The translations under genes and the position numbers were made by a program. Source: CAYNNP01 sp964398215 (GTDB taxonomy: Bacteria; Planctomycetota; Planctomycetia; Pirellulales; Pirellulaceae). Taken from it: a DNA stretch of 30,910 bases. Under the pieces are notes generated by a model. That model did no database searches, was not told the origin of the DNA, and worked only from the letters and a program-made list of their open reading frames with translations. Shown piece after piece: positions 1-7,686 of the stretch. Position 1 is the stretch's first letter. Every line of letters starts with the position of its first letter. The stretch lies in contig CAYNNP010000048.1 in NCBI GenBank assembly GCA_964398215.1, forward strand, positions 1-30,910, read 5' to 3'.

Positions 1-121
1 CGGTTTCGAGCACAACCAGCCCGTCAATAACCGGGGCTATCGCCCATCGGCTCATGTGCGCGTCGGCGCCGAGCTGGATGAACTGCGCGGCGAGTTCATG
101 CAGATGCTGGCCCGTGGCTAG
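1..121 (+). CDS. C-terminal fragment of an unidentified protein (5' truncated by window edge)
   Basis: An open frame runs from base 2 to a TAG at 119-121 and encodes about 39 residues ending in GEFMQMLARG. The fragment is visibly more GC-rich than the rest of the window, with many GCG, CGC and CTG codons. I do not recognise the family and assign no function. The composition difference could mean a horizontally acquired gene, a chimeric scaffold end, or simply a strongly biased gene. Frame openness over such a short stretch is only weak evidence for coding. Confidence 0.35.
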   Translation, partial: GFEHNQPVNNRGYRPSAHVRVGAELDELRGEFMQMLARG

Positions 122-454
122 CGCCAACGGCTCACAAAAATATGCCACGTAAATAAATCAACAAACCGTTGGCGACTTTCGCTACAGATAGATTCTCGTC
201 TGCCGCTCGCCTTACAGTGAAAGTGAAAAAAGTTTTTGCGAAATCAACACAAATAGTTTGCAACACAAATCCCATGCGATTTCGGATTTCTTGCGAAAGA
301 AGCTCTCGGCGGTCAACGTCTATAACCCTGAACGACCGTAAACCAAACCAAGAATCTTCGCTTGCGCATCAATAGATAAGTGAAGCTAGAACTTGCTGAT
401 CGATGATCGCCAGTGGGCTCTTTTTGCCAAAACAAACCAACAGCGGAGCCTTCG
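122..454. other. Intergenic region with no recognised feature
   Basis: About 330 bases of AT-richer sequence lie between the truncated gene at the left edge and the exported protein at 455. Short open frames are present on both strands, but they are low-complexity, lack convincing ribosome binding sites, and resemble no family I know. I see no RNA gene or strong hairpin. The promoter for the downstream gene presumably lies here, but no convincing -35/-10 pair can be picked out. Confidence 0.5.
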
Positions 455-982
455 ATGACAAGCTTAATGAAGCCAAGCGTTTTTCGATTCAGCCTTACTG
501 GGTGCATCGCGCTTTTGTCGACTATCAGCTCCAATGGGCTTGCAAATGATGCGAATGCAAACACGCCGCTCAGTAGCATTGCCCGCAGCAAAATCAAAAA
601 CAACGCCGCAGAAGCTGAACTTTCGCGGTTGCTAGAACATGACTTGCTACTTCAGCACGCCACAAGCAATGAAAATATTCTTGAATACCAACCCTTCCCA
701 TCGGGCAAAGGTAAAGAAGCGGATGTTTCTGCCGAATTGGTACCGGTGACGCTCCCACAGGGAATGAAGTTCGCAAAGCCACCCATGCCGCTATGGCCAT
801 TTCTTGCTGGGTCGATCACCTTGCTTGCCGGAGCAACGTTGTGGGGATTCAGGCACTCGATTCAGTACATGTTCCAAACAATGAAACCGGTGCTAAACGC
901 AACGACAACCAAGCTCGACGCGAGCCGAAACGACGAGGCATTACGCGAGTTTGAGTCTGAATTCTATCGAGCAGTGAATTAA
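455..982 (+). CDS. Small exported/membrane protein of unknown function
   Basis: The ATG at 455 is preferred over the upstream ATG at 413, because a GGAG stretch lies six to seven bases before it and the product then begins with a basic N-terminus followed by a hydrophobic segment (FSLTGCIALLSTI). This gives 175 residues. The N-terminus looks like a Sec signal or anchor ending near GLANDANA. A second hydrophobic segment (PLWPFLAGSITLLAGATLWG) lies around residue 115, followed by a short charged tail. The likely topology is a periplasmic loop between the two segments with the C-terminus in the cytoplasm. No family is recognised. The gene is convergent with dprA, with only 8 bases between the stop codons and no visible terminator. 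Confidence 0.6.
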   Translation: MTSLMKPSVFRFSLTGCIALLSTISSNGLANDANANTPLSSIARSKIKNNAAEAELSRLLEHDLLLQHATSNENILEYQPFPSGKGKEADVSAELVPVTLPQGMKFAKPPMPLWPFLAGSITLLAGATLWGFRHSIQYMFQTMKPVLNATTTKLDASRNDEALREFESEFYRAVN

Positions 983-990
983 CCGTTCGG

Positions 991-2133
991 CTAGACCCGA
1001 GTAACCGAATGGCCGCTACCACGACGCACAAGACGGCGCATTTCCAAAACACTGATGGTCGCGATGACTTGATGCGCAGGCAACTCGCTGTTCCGAATAA
1101 CATCATCCACTGACGTGCTGGTCGCCTCAATCGCTCCCAAAACTTTGCGTTCAATGTCGTTGAGTTTCAGTTCGCTGGGGTTGCGAACTTCATGTCCTGA
1201 ATCTGTTTTCACTGAGTTCCGCAGTGGCCCAAGTTCCTCAAGAATGTCGTCAATGGTTTGAACCAGTTTTGCTCCGTCGCGAATGAGTTGGTTACAACCC
1301 CGCGAAGCACGACTGGTTATTGGTCCTGGCAACGCAAGGACTTCTCGGTTCTGTTCGGACGCCAATCTTGCAGTGATCAAAGCGCCACTTCGATCGGGCG
1401 CTTCGACAACCAACGTGGCCAACGACAAACCCGCGATCAATCGATTGCGTTGCGGAAACATTCCACCGCGTGGTTTCGCGTCGGGAGCATACTCGCTGAT
1501 GACGGCTCCATCGGCTGCGATGGCGTCCGCAATGCCTTTGTTTTCCGCAGGATAGATCTGCCCCAGACCGCTACCCAAAACTGCAATGGTTCGTCCGCCG
1601 CCGTTCAGCGCGCCCTCGTGAGCAGCCGTGTCGATGCCTCGTGCCAAGCCGCTGACGACAGTGATTCCTGCACGCGCAAGTGAGTAACCGAAACGTTCGG
1701 CTTGTTTCAACCCGTACTGCGTCGCATGTCGAGTCCCAACAATCGCAACCGCCAGTTTATCCTCCTCGGTCAATTCACCATGCGAAAATAATATTGGCGG
1801 TGCATCAACCAAGTCGTCTAACTGTTCTGGATATCCATCAAATCCTTTGCACAGAATGTCGGTATCATTTTCTTTACACCAATCCAAGATTCCATCGACG
1901 CTAACATGATGCGACGCTGTTCGAATGGTGTGAATCAGTTTTGGTCCAACACCGTGAATTTGTGCCAACTCTGGACCGGGCGCCGCAAGCACTTTCGCCG
2001 GGCTACCAAAAGCGTCCAGCAGCGCTGTCAATGTGCGTGGCCCAATTCCTGGCAGCATCGAAAGCCGCAAAGCTTCGATCATTTCGCTGCTGGGAGCTAA
2101 CGATGGAACCGAATCACCGTGTTGAAGTTCCAT
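991..2133 (-). CDS. dprA: DNA-processing protein DprA (Smf family)
   Basis: DprA binds incoming single-stranded DNA during natural transformation and loads RecA onto it. The product is 380 residues from the ATG at 2133. A further in-frame TTG at 2202 exists, but the extra residues look non-coding and a GGGAAAG precedes 2133. An N-terminal helix-hairpin-helix/SAM-like region (LPGIGPRTLTALLDAFG) is followed by the Rossmann-like DprA core. Core signatures include VAIVGTRHATQYG, VVSGLARGIDTAAHEGAL, VISEYAPD, FPQRNRLIAGLS and SGALITARLASEQNREV. The C-terminus (about 320-380) resembles the winged-helix tail found in many DprA proteins. All core motifs are present, so the protein should be functional. 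No other competence gene is in the window. Confidence 0.95.
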   Translation of the reverse strand: MELQHGDSVPSLAPSSEMIEALRLSMLPGIGPRTLTALLDAFGSPAKVLAAPGPELAQIHGVGPKLIHTIRTASHHVSVDGILDWCKENDTDILCKGFDGYPEQLDDLVDAPPILFSHGELTEEDKLAVAIVGTRHATQYGLKQAERFGYSLARAGITVVSGLARGIDTAAHEGALNGGGRTIAVLGSGLGQIYPAENKGIADAIAADGAVISEYAPDAKPRGGMFPQRNRLIAGLSLATLVVEAPDRSGALITARLASEQNREVLALPGPITSRASRGCNQLIRDGAKLVQTIDDILEELGPLRNSVKTDSGHEVRNPSELKLNDIERKVLGAIEATSTSVDDVIRNSELPAHQVIATISVLEMRRLVRRGSGHSVTRV

Positions 2134-2268
2134 CGATTCTTTCCCAGTAAAAGTAGTGGTGCCTGTCGTCAGATTATGCCCATGGGTGACTAGGTTCGTC
2201 AAACGGCTTACCGCTAGTCCGCAGAATCGATAGAGTTGAATGTTACTCTTTTATCCTTTGGATCATTT

Positions 2269-2877
2269 ATGAACTTGGTCGGCAAAATTCACGACAGCAA
2301 GATTCACACGCGCCGCATACGATCGCTGCTGCGAAATCTCGTTCCATTGCTACCCACCAAAGGCACTGTCTTGGATGTGGGTTGCGGGGATGGACTGCTC
2401 GCCAAACTGATCTCGCAGGAACTGCCGAACTTGGATCTCCAAGGCATCGATGTGATGGTCCGTGCCGAGACAAAAATTCCCGTTGCCGAATTCGATGGCA
2501 CGCAAATTCCAATGGATGACAACAGTGTTGATGTCGTAATGATGGTAGACGTTTTGCACCACACGACGGATCCAGAGGTCTTAGTACGCGAAGCCAAGCG
2601 TGTCGCGCGCAATTGGTTCGTCATCAAGGATCACACGCGCAACGGATTCATGGCCAATACAACATTGCGGTTCATGGATTGGGTCGGCAACTCATACACA
2701 GGAGTCGCTTTGCCGTACAACTATCTCAGCAAACAGGAATGGTTGGACGTGTTCGCGCGAACCCAAATGCCAATCGAAACTTGGAACCCCAAACTTGCTT
2801 TGTACGGCATGCCAACAGATCTGATCTTTGGCCGGTCATTGCATTTTGTTGCCAGACTGGAAACAACGAAAACCTAA
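2269..2877 (+). CDS. Class I SAM-dependent methyltransferase
   Basis: This is a 202-residue soluble protein with a class I methyltransferase fold. Motif I is VLDVGCGDGLLAKLI near residue 35. The acidic motif following beta-4 (VDVVMMVDVLHHTTDPEVL) resembles the Methyltransf_11 family. The substrate is not predictable. Related enzymes act on lipids, quinones or small secondary metabolites, and the short C-terminal region gives no clue. The ATG at 2269 is chosen. A TTG at 2236 would add 11 residues (LLSFGSF), which look dispensable. It is divergent from dprA, with about 135 bases between the two start codons, and convergent with the sulfatase downstream. Confidence 0.85.
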   Translation: MNLVGKIHDSKIHTRRIRSLLRNLVPLLPTKGTVLDVGCGDGLLAKLISQELPNLDLQGIDVMVRAETKIPVAEFDGTQIPMDDNSVDVVMMVDVLHHTTDPEVLVREAKRVARNWFVIKDHTRNGFMANTTLRFMDWVGNSYTGVALPYNYLSKQEWLDVFARTQMPIETWNPKLALYGMPTDLIFGRSLHFVARLETTKT

Positions 2878-2889
2878 ATTCGCAATGCC

Positions 2890-2917
2890 ATCCAGGCAAA
2901 TCGGGCTGGTTTTTTTT
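2890..2917 (+). terminator. Probable rho-independent terminator of the methyltransferase gene
   Basis: A short stem (CCAG at 2892-2895 with CTGG at 2906-2909, plus an inner C-G pair) is followed directly by eight T residues (2910-2917). The T-run overlaps the TAA stop codon of the convergent sulfatase gene. The stem is weak, so the call rests mainly on position and the T-tract. Confidence 0.45.
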
Positions 2918-5108
2918 AAGGCGACCTAGCAATTGAAATCGATCCGTCAGCTTGGACCAACCGAAAACCACTGGGCAACTTCACGGTCTGAAACTTTCCG
3001 TCAATCTCTTTCGCCGTGAGAATCGGTCCTGGCGTTTTACGTTTAACAATCAAGTCGCCACCAATCGTTGCCGTTCCGCCAACGGTGACATTCGCATCCA
3101 TTCCGATAACGGTGGTTGAGTTTTCTGCGCAGAGGTAGTCACCATCTATCTGGAGCGATTTCGTTTCGGCGCGAACTTCGGCCGCATTGGCCAAGTCGCC
3201 CTTTACAGATCCGTATCCCACCAGCAAACCGCTTTCGACCACCGACACACGCCGCTGCGTTTCAATACTTGCACCTTGAAGCTTCAACGCACCACTGGAC
3301 CCAATTCGCAATTCGTTTCGGGCCGTCAGTGTTCGTTCAGTTGGAACCAACAAGGATTGACGCTGGTTTTTACCGCTGATCTCTAACGCCAAGAAACTCA
3401 AGTCGTCGTTCACAACAGCTTCGTTAGGTTTTTCGCTGTCATTGAAAAGACGCGCGATCCATGACAACTGCGGCGCACCAGCATCCTTGGAATACGAGAT
3501 TCCATCATTTGCATATTCGTAGTCCGACCAGTTATCAGCGTCCGACATCACCGCGCCATTATCACCTTGCCAATTGTGATAGGAAACGGCGAATCCTTTG
3601 GGTTCAAAGACGCGTTCGCCCATCAATAACGCAAGAAGTTCCTCAGTCAGTTGCGGGTTCTGCGCCGCGATATCGTTGGTCTCCGCACGATCTTTTGCCA
3701 AGTCATATAGTTTGGTGGCACCCATCTTGCGCTGCTTTTTCTTGTAGACCACAGCCTTCACTAATTTGTGATTGCCACGAATGATCGAGTTCCCATTGCC
3801 CGCTTCGTGGATCAAGAATTCACGTTGCTGCTGAACTCCAACGCCTGTCAATGTCGGTGCGAGCGAAATGCCGTCGATCCCAAGCGGCGATGGCACTCCT
3901 GCCAAATCGCAGAACGTTGGCAGCAAATCAGTGACGTCCACGGCTGAGTCGTTTGTGGAACCTGCGTCGATCCTACCAGGCCAACGCATGATCAGTGGAA
4001 CACGAATCCCTCCCTCCTCGATTCGCCCTTTGCTGCCGCTCAATCCGCCATTGGAATCAAACGACTTATTGTTCGATCCGTTGGGCCCTCCATTGTCTGA
4101 CTGAAAAATCACAAGTGTGTTTTTGACAATGGAATCCGAATTATCGCCGTCTTGATTCGGATCTTCCAAAGCAGAAATGATATTTCCAAAGTGGCTATCA
4201 ATTCGCGTTACCATGGCGGCCCATTGTTGCGACTGCTGGGGAAGCTTGTGAAAATGCTTGTCGTCCTTGTAGGCTGCATCCCATTCAGGCAATTTGATGA
4301 TGTCTTCGAACGGCCCATGCGGAATCTGAACAGCGAGTAGTCCAAAGAAAGGTTTGCCAGTCCGGTTGTATTCTTGTCCTTGCTCGCGAACAAAATCTAG
4401 AGTCGCCATTGCATAGGCGTCGTCGCAGTATCCTGTCGACGGATACGAGGGATGATTCTGAAGCGCGGGATGGTTTGGATAGCCCGCATTGTCTTGATAT
4501 GCCGCCATGCTATTGGCAACCAATTCGACGCCGCCCTTGGAACCGGGTTTGGCAGGCGCGTGCCATAGCGTTGGCTGAAAGAACGTATGAGCGCGAACAT
4601 GGTGCAGTTCGGCCAACACGTGCTGGTAGCCATGCGACGTCGGCAGGGTTTGCACGTTCTGGATGACGGGATCGTCTTGGTCTTTTGAACCTCCGTAACC
4701 CCATTTTCCCCAATAGCCGGTTGTGTAGCCCGCTGCCAACAAGGCGTCACCCATTGTCACGTCATCGCTGCGAATCGCTTTCTTTGCGTTGTCAGGATCG
4801 TTCCGATCAGCAAACGTATGTCCTTGATGAAAACCCGTTTGCTGCGAAGACCTTGCGGGCGAACAAACAAAACACCCATAGCCACGTGTGAAATTCATCC
4901 CTCGCCGCGCTAGTTCATCCAGATTGGGAGTCTTGACTGAAGGCAATCCATTTGCGCGTCGAGCAGACTGTCCGTTTGGGCCGATTGATCCCCAACCCAT
5001 GTCGTCGACATAAAAGTACAAGATATTTGGACGTGGGGGCTGTGATCCGGGGCAAACCGAAACGCACAAAAGTCCGAGCGAAAAGCTGGCAAATAACAGT
5101 CGAAACAT
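2916..5108 (-). CDS. Secreted formylglycine-dependent sulfatase with C-terminal beta-rich extension
   Basis: This 730-residue arylsulfatase-type hydrolase removes sulfate esters from an organic substrate, probably a sulfated polysaccharide. An N-terminal hydrophobic signal peptide (about 1-22) is followed by the sulfatase fold. Metal-binding residues lie in YFYVDDMGWG. The C-x-P-x-R formylglycine motif is present as CSPAR, with the modified residue at Cys82. The second metal site is in FQSDNGG, and the GGIRVPLIMRWPG block is also present. The catalytic domain ends near residue 505. The last 225 residues are an added region rich in G, V and T, with phrases such as GLLVGYGSVKGDLANAAEV that resemble autotransporter-associated beta-strand repeats. 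The extension may anchor the enzyme or bind substrate. The cysteine form implies an anaerobic-type or FGE-type maturase encoded elsewhere. It is divergent from the rhodanese lipoprotein gene. Confidence 0.92.
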   Translation of the reverse strand: MFRLLFASFSLGLLCVSVCPGSQPPRPNILYFYVDDMGWGSIGPNGQSARRANGLPSVKTPNLDELARRGMNFTRGYGCFVCSPARSSQQTGFHQGHTFADRNDPDNAKKAIRSDDVTMGDALLAAGYTTGYWGKWGYGGSKDQDDPVIQNVQTLPTSHGYQHVLAELHHVRAHTFFQPTLWHAPAKPGSKGGVELVANSMAAYQDNAGYPNHPALQNHPSYPSTGYCDDAYAMATLDFVREQGQEYNRTGKPFFGLLAVQIPHGPFEDIIKLPEWDAAYKDDKHFHKLPQQSQQWAAMVTRIDSHFGNIISALEDPNQDGDNSDSIVKNTLVIFQSDNGGPNGSNNKSFDSNGGLSGSKGRIEEGGIRVPLIMRWPGRIDAGSTNDSAVDVTDLLPTFCDLAGVPSPLGIDGISLAPTLTGVGVQQQREFLIHEAGNGNSIIRGNHKLVKAVVYKKKQRKMGATKLYDLAKDRAETNDIAAQNPQLTEELLALLMGERVFEPKGFAVSYHNWQGDNGAVMSDADNWSDYEYANDGISYSKDAGAPQLSWIARLFNDSEKPNEAVVNDDLSFLALEISGKNQRQSLLVPTERTLTARNELRIGSSGALKLQGASIETQRRVSVVESGLLVGYGSVKGDLANAAEVRAETKSLQIDGDYLCAENSTTVIGMDANVTVGGTATIGGDLIVKRKTPGPILTAKEIDGKFQTVKLPSGFRLVQADGSISIARSP

Positions 5109-5238
5109 ATTGGTCCGAACAGAGAGAAAGTATCGTGGCTGGGTTGACTAACAGGAAAATATCCAACACCGTGTTGCGGTGACGTTGGGCGACTTTCGTC
5201 AAGCATCCATTCTCTCAGACTTTAGCCAGCCCAATTCG

Positions 5239-5670
5239 ATGAAAACAAGATTCAGTGCTGTGATTGTACTCGCGTTGCTTTGCATCGGTGGATGCGACAA
5301 TCAAACTCCCACCAAGAATGCCGCGGATTTAAAAGACCGGGCAACGGAGCCCCCCGCGGATGCTGACCCAAGCACAACGAATGCTGCAAATACCACCGCC
5401 GATCCGATTGTCATCGATGTGCGTACGACTGCAGAGTGGGACGCAGGTCACCTCCAACAGGCTATCCATATTCCACACACTGAGATTGCTGACAAAATCG
5501 CCGATGTCACGACCGACAAAGACGCTGCGATTGTGTTGCACTGCAAAGCTGGTGGCCGCGCAGGAACCGCACTGGAGACTTTGAAGAAGCTGGGCTACAC
5601 GAACTTGGAAAACATTGGTGGCTACGAAGATGCGAAAGCTCGATTTGAAAAACCGCCTGCTGCCAAATGA
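5239..5670 (+). CDS. Rhodanese-domain lipoprotein
   Basis: This is a 143-residue protein. The ATG at 5239 gives a signal peptide with a lipobox (LCIGGC, lipidated Cys at about residue 19), whereas the longer frame from 5179 would bury it. After a linker rich in Thr, Asp and Ala comes a single rhodanese domain: IVIDVRTTAEWDAGHLQQA, then the active-site loop HCKAGGRAGTA with the catalytic Cys, then NIGGYEDA. Single-domain rhodaneses transfer sulfane sulfur or handle thiols. An anchored periplasmic copy could act in sulfur or redox handling outside the cytoplasm. It lies 110 bases upstream of the acetate kinase fusion and 130 bases from the divergent sulfatase. Any functional link to sulfate ester metabolism is speculation. 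Confidence 0.88.
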   Translation: MKTRFSAVIVLALLCIGGCDNQTPTKNAADLKDRATEPPADADPSTTNAANTTADPIVIDVRTTAEWDAGHLQQAIHIPHTEIADKIADVTTDKDAAIVLHCKAGGRAGTALETLKKLGYTNLENIGGYEDAKARFEKPPAAK

Positions 5671-5780
5671 ATCAGCACCAAGCAACGGCCTGGGCATTCA
5701 CGGTAAAATGGTGAATCACGGCAGCCGTTCGGCTTCTTTTTGTACGACGCAGTCTTTCCGTTTCTTGGAGACCAAAGCGA

Positions 5781-7604
5781 ATGCCCATCCTTGTTATCAA
5801 TTGCGGAAGCACTTCGCTGAAAGCCGATGTGATCGAACCGGAATCTGGTTCGCGACTGGCAAAATTGCGAGTGGGGCGAATCGGCACCGATCAGGTTTCT
5901 GCAACCTTGGACGGACAGTCGCTGGAACTACAAGCGAATTCGCATGAAGCCGTATTTGCCAACGTATTCCCCCAGTTGCTTAGCAAGCTACAAGGCCAAT
6001 CAATCGTTGCCGTTGGTCACCGGGTTGTGCATGGCGGCCCGGACTTTCAACAACCAACACTTGTGACCGATGACGTCATCGACCAATTGCAAAACACGAT
6101 TTCGCTGGCTCCGCTACACAACCCACCGGCGATCGCGGGGATCCAAGCCGCCAGAAAACTGCTTGGTGATGTGAATCATGTGGCCGTGTTCGACACCGCC
6201 TTTCACAGCACCTTGCCCGACCGCGCTGCCAGCTACGCACTGCCGAAAGAGCTTGTGCAAAAACATGGTCTCCGTCGTTATGGCTTTCATGGCACGAGCC
6301 ATCAATTTGTTGCTCGGGCGGCGGCCGATTTTTTGCAAGACGACGTCCGCAATCTCAGAATCATCACTTGCCATTTGGGCGGTGGCTGCAGCGTCTGTGG
6401 AGTGGAGTTTGGCCGCAGCGTCGAAACCAGCATGGGCATGACTCCCTTGGAAGGCTTGGCGATGGCGACACGATGTGGCGACATCGACCCTGCGATATTG
6501 TTGCACTTGATGCGCGAAGAAAATCTAGACGTCGACGCGATGGATAAAATTCTTAATCGCGAATCGGGATTGAAAGGATTGTCAAATCACAGCAGTGACT
6601 TTCGCGACTTGGAAAAACAAGCCGAACAGGGCGATCAAGATTGCCGCAACGCGATCGATGTATTTTGCCATCGTGTCCGCAAGTACATCGGAGCCTATGC
6701 AGCTGTGATGGGCGGCGTCGACGCGATCGTTTTCACGGCTGGCATCGGTTCGAATAGCCCGGCGGCCCGACATCGGATTTCTCAGCGACTGGAATTCATG
6801 GGCGCTAGATTGGATGAACAACGTAACCGAGACGCAAGCGATCAATCGGATGAGCCGATTGTTGAAATTTCACAACCGCACAGCCGCGTCAAATTGTTGG
6901 TTGCCCAAACCGATGAGGCTTGGGAGATCGCTAGACAAACGATCCAAACGTGCCCGGCAAACTCTGCTGTCGCAAAAGACCGCGCGATCCCAGTTGCTAT
7001 TTCTGCGCGACACATTCACTTGACACAAGAAACCGTGGAGCAGCTTTTCGGCGCCGGCCATCAACTCACGCCGCTGAAACCACTTTCACAGCCTGGACAA
7101 TTTGCTGCCCAGGAACAAGTTGAGTTGGTGGGGCCCAAGAGATCGATCCAACGTGTCCGGGTTCTTGGACCGACTCGCAGCAAGAACCAAGTTGAAATTT
7201 CGCGTACCGACGAATTCCATCTTGGCATCGATGCGCCGATTCGAGCGTCTGGCGATGTCGAAAACAGCGCCGGAATCACGCTGATTGGAAACGACGGTCG
7301 CCAAGTCACATTGGATTCAGGTGTGATCTGTGCTTGGAGACACATCCACATGACGCCAGAGGACGCGGCTCACTTTGGCGTCAAAGATCGTGATGTCGTC
7401 GACGTCGAAGTTGGCGACGAGGGTGTCCGTTCGCTGACATTTGGCGACGTATTAGTGCGAGTCAAATCGAGCTACCAACTGGAAATGCATATCGATACCG
7501 ATGAAGGCAACGCTGCCGAACTCGATCGGCTGGACACAGGGATGTTAGAAACCGGAGAAATAGCACAAACGGTTGGAGTTGCCAGAAAGCTACGCCTGCG
7601 TTGA
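5781..7604 (+). CDS. Acetate kinase-PduL phosphotransacylase fusion
   Basis: One 607-residue polypeptide joins two enzymes of the acetyl-CoA/acetate interconversion. Residues 1 to about 392 are acetate kinase: VINCGSTSLKADV with Asn7, HRVVHGGP, FDTAFHSTLP, RRYGFHGTSHQFVA, HLGGGCSVCGVEFGRS, GMTPLEGLAMATRCGDIDP and a C-terminal TDEAWEIA. These retain the catalytic Arg, His and Glu positions. Residues from about 404 to 607 are a complete PduL-type phosphate acyltransferase with both His-rich zinc motifs (SARHIHLT and CAWRHIHMTPEDA) and LEMHIDTDEGNAAE. PduL makes acetyl-phosphate from acetyl-CoA, and the kinase uses it to make ATP. No microcompartment shell gene lies nearby, and the short linker (about 393-403) shows no obvious encapsulation helix. 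GGAG lies ten bases upstream of the ATG. A separate PduL gene could not be mistaken for this, because the frame is continuous. Confidence 0.93.
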   Translation: MPILVINCGSTSLKADVIEPESGSRLAKLRVGRIGTDQVSATLDGQSLELQANSHEAVFANVFPQLLSKLQGQSIVAVGHRVVHGGPDFQQPTLVTDDVIDQLQNTISLAPLHNPPAIAGIQAARKLLGDVNHVAVFDTAFHSTLPDRAASYALPKELVQKHGLRRYGFHGTSHQFVARAAADFLQDDVRNLRIITCHLGGGCSVCGVEFGRSVETSMGMTPLEGLAMATRCGDIDPAILLHLMREENLDVDAMDKILNRESGLKGLSNHSSDFRDLEKQAEQGDQDCRNAIDVFCHRVRKYIGAYAAVMGGVDAIVFTAGIGSNSPAARHRISQRLEFMGARLDEQRNRDASDQSDEPIVEISQPHSRVKLLVAQTDEAWEIARQTIQTCPANSAVAKDRAIPVAISARHIHLTQETVEQLFGAGHQLTPLKPLSQPGQFAAQEQVELVGPKRSIQRVRVLGPTRSKNQVEISRTDEFHLGIDAPIRASGDVENSAGITLIGNDGRQVTLDSGVICAWRHIHMTPEDAAHFGVKDRDVVDVEVGDEGVRSLTFGDVLVRVKSSYQLEMHIDTDEGNAAELDRLDTGMLETGEIAQTVGVARKLRLR

Positions 7605-7686
7605 TGCTGGCCATTATCCCCTATCTTGGCCCTCACAATCACCGAATACGTACTGCGTTTGCATAAGCACGAATTAGAATACGCCC

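Noticed and set aside
5781..7604. A bacterial microcompartment locus around the PduL domain
   Set aside because: No shell-protein gene, aldehyde dehydrogenase or aldolase lies nearby, and no encapsulation peptide is evident.
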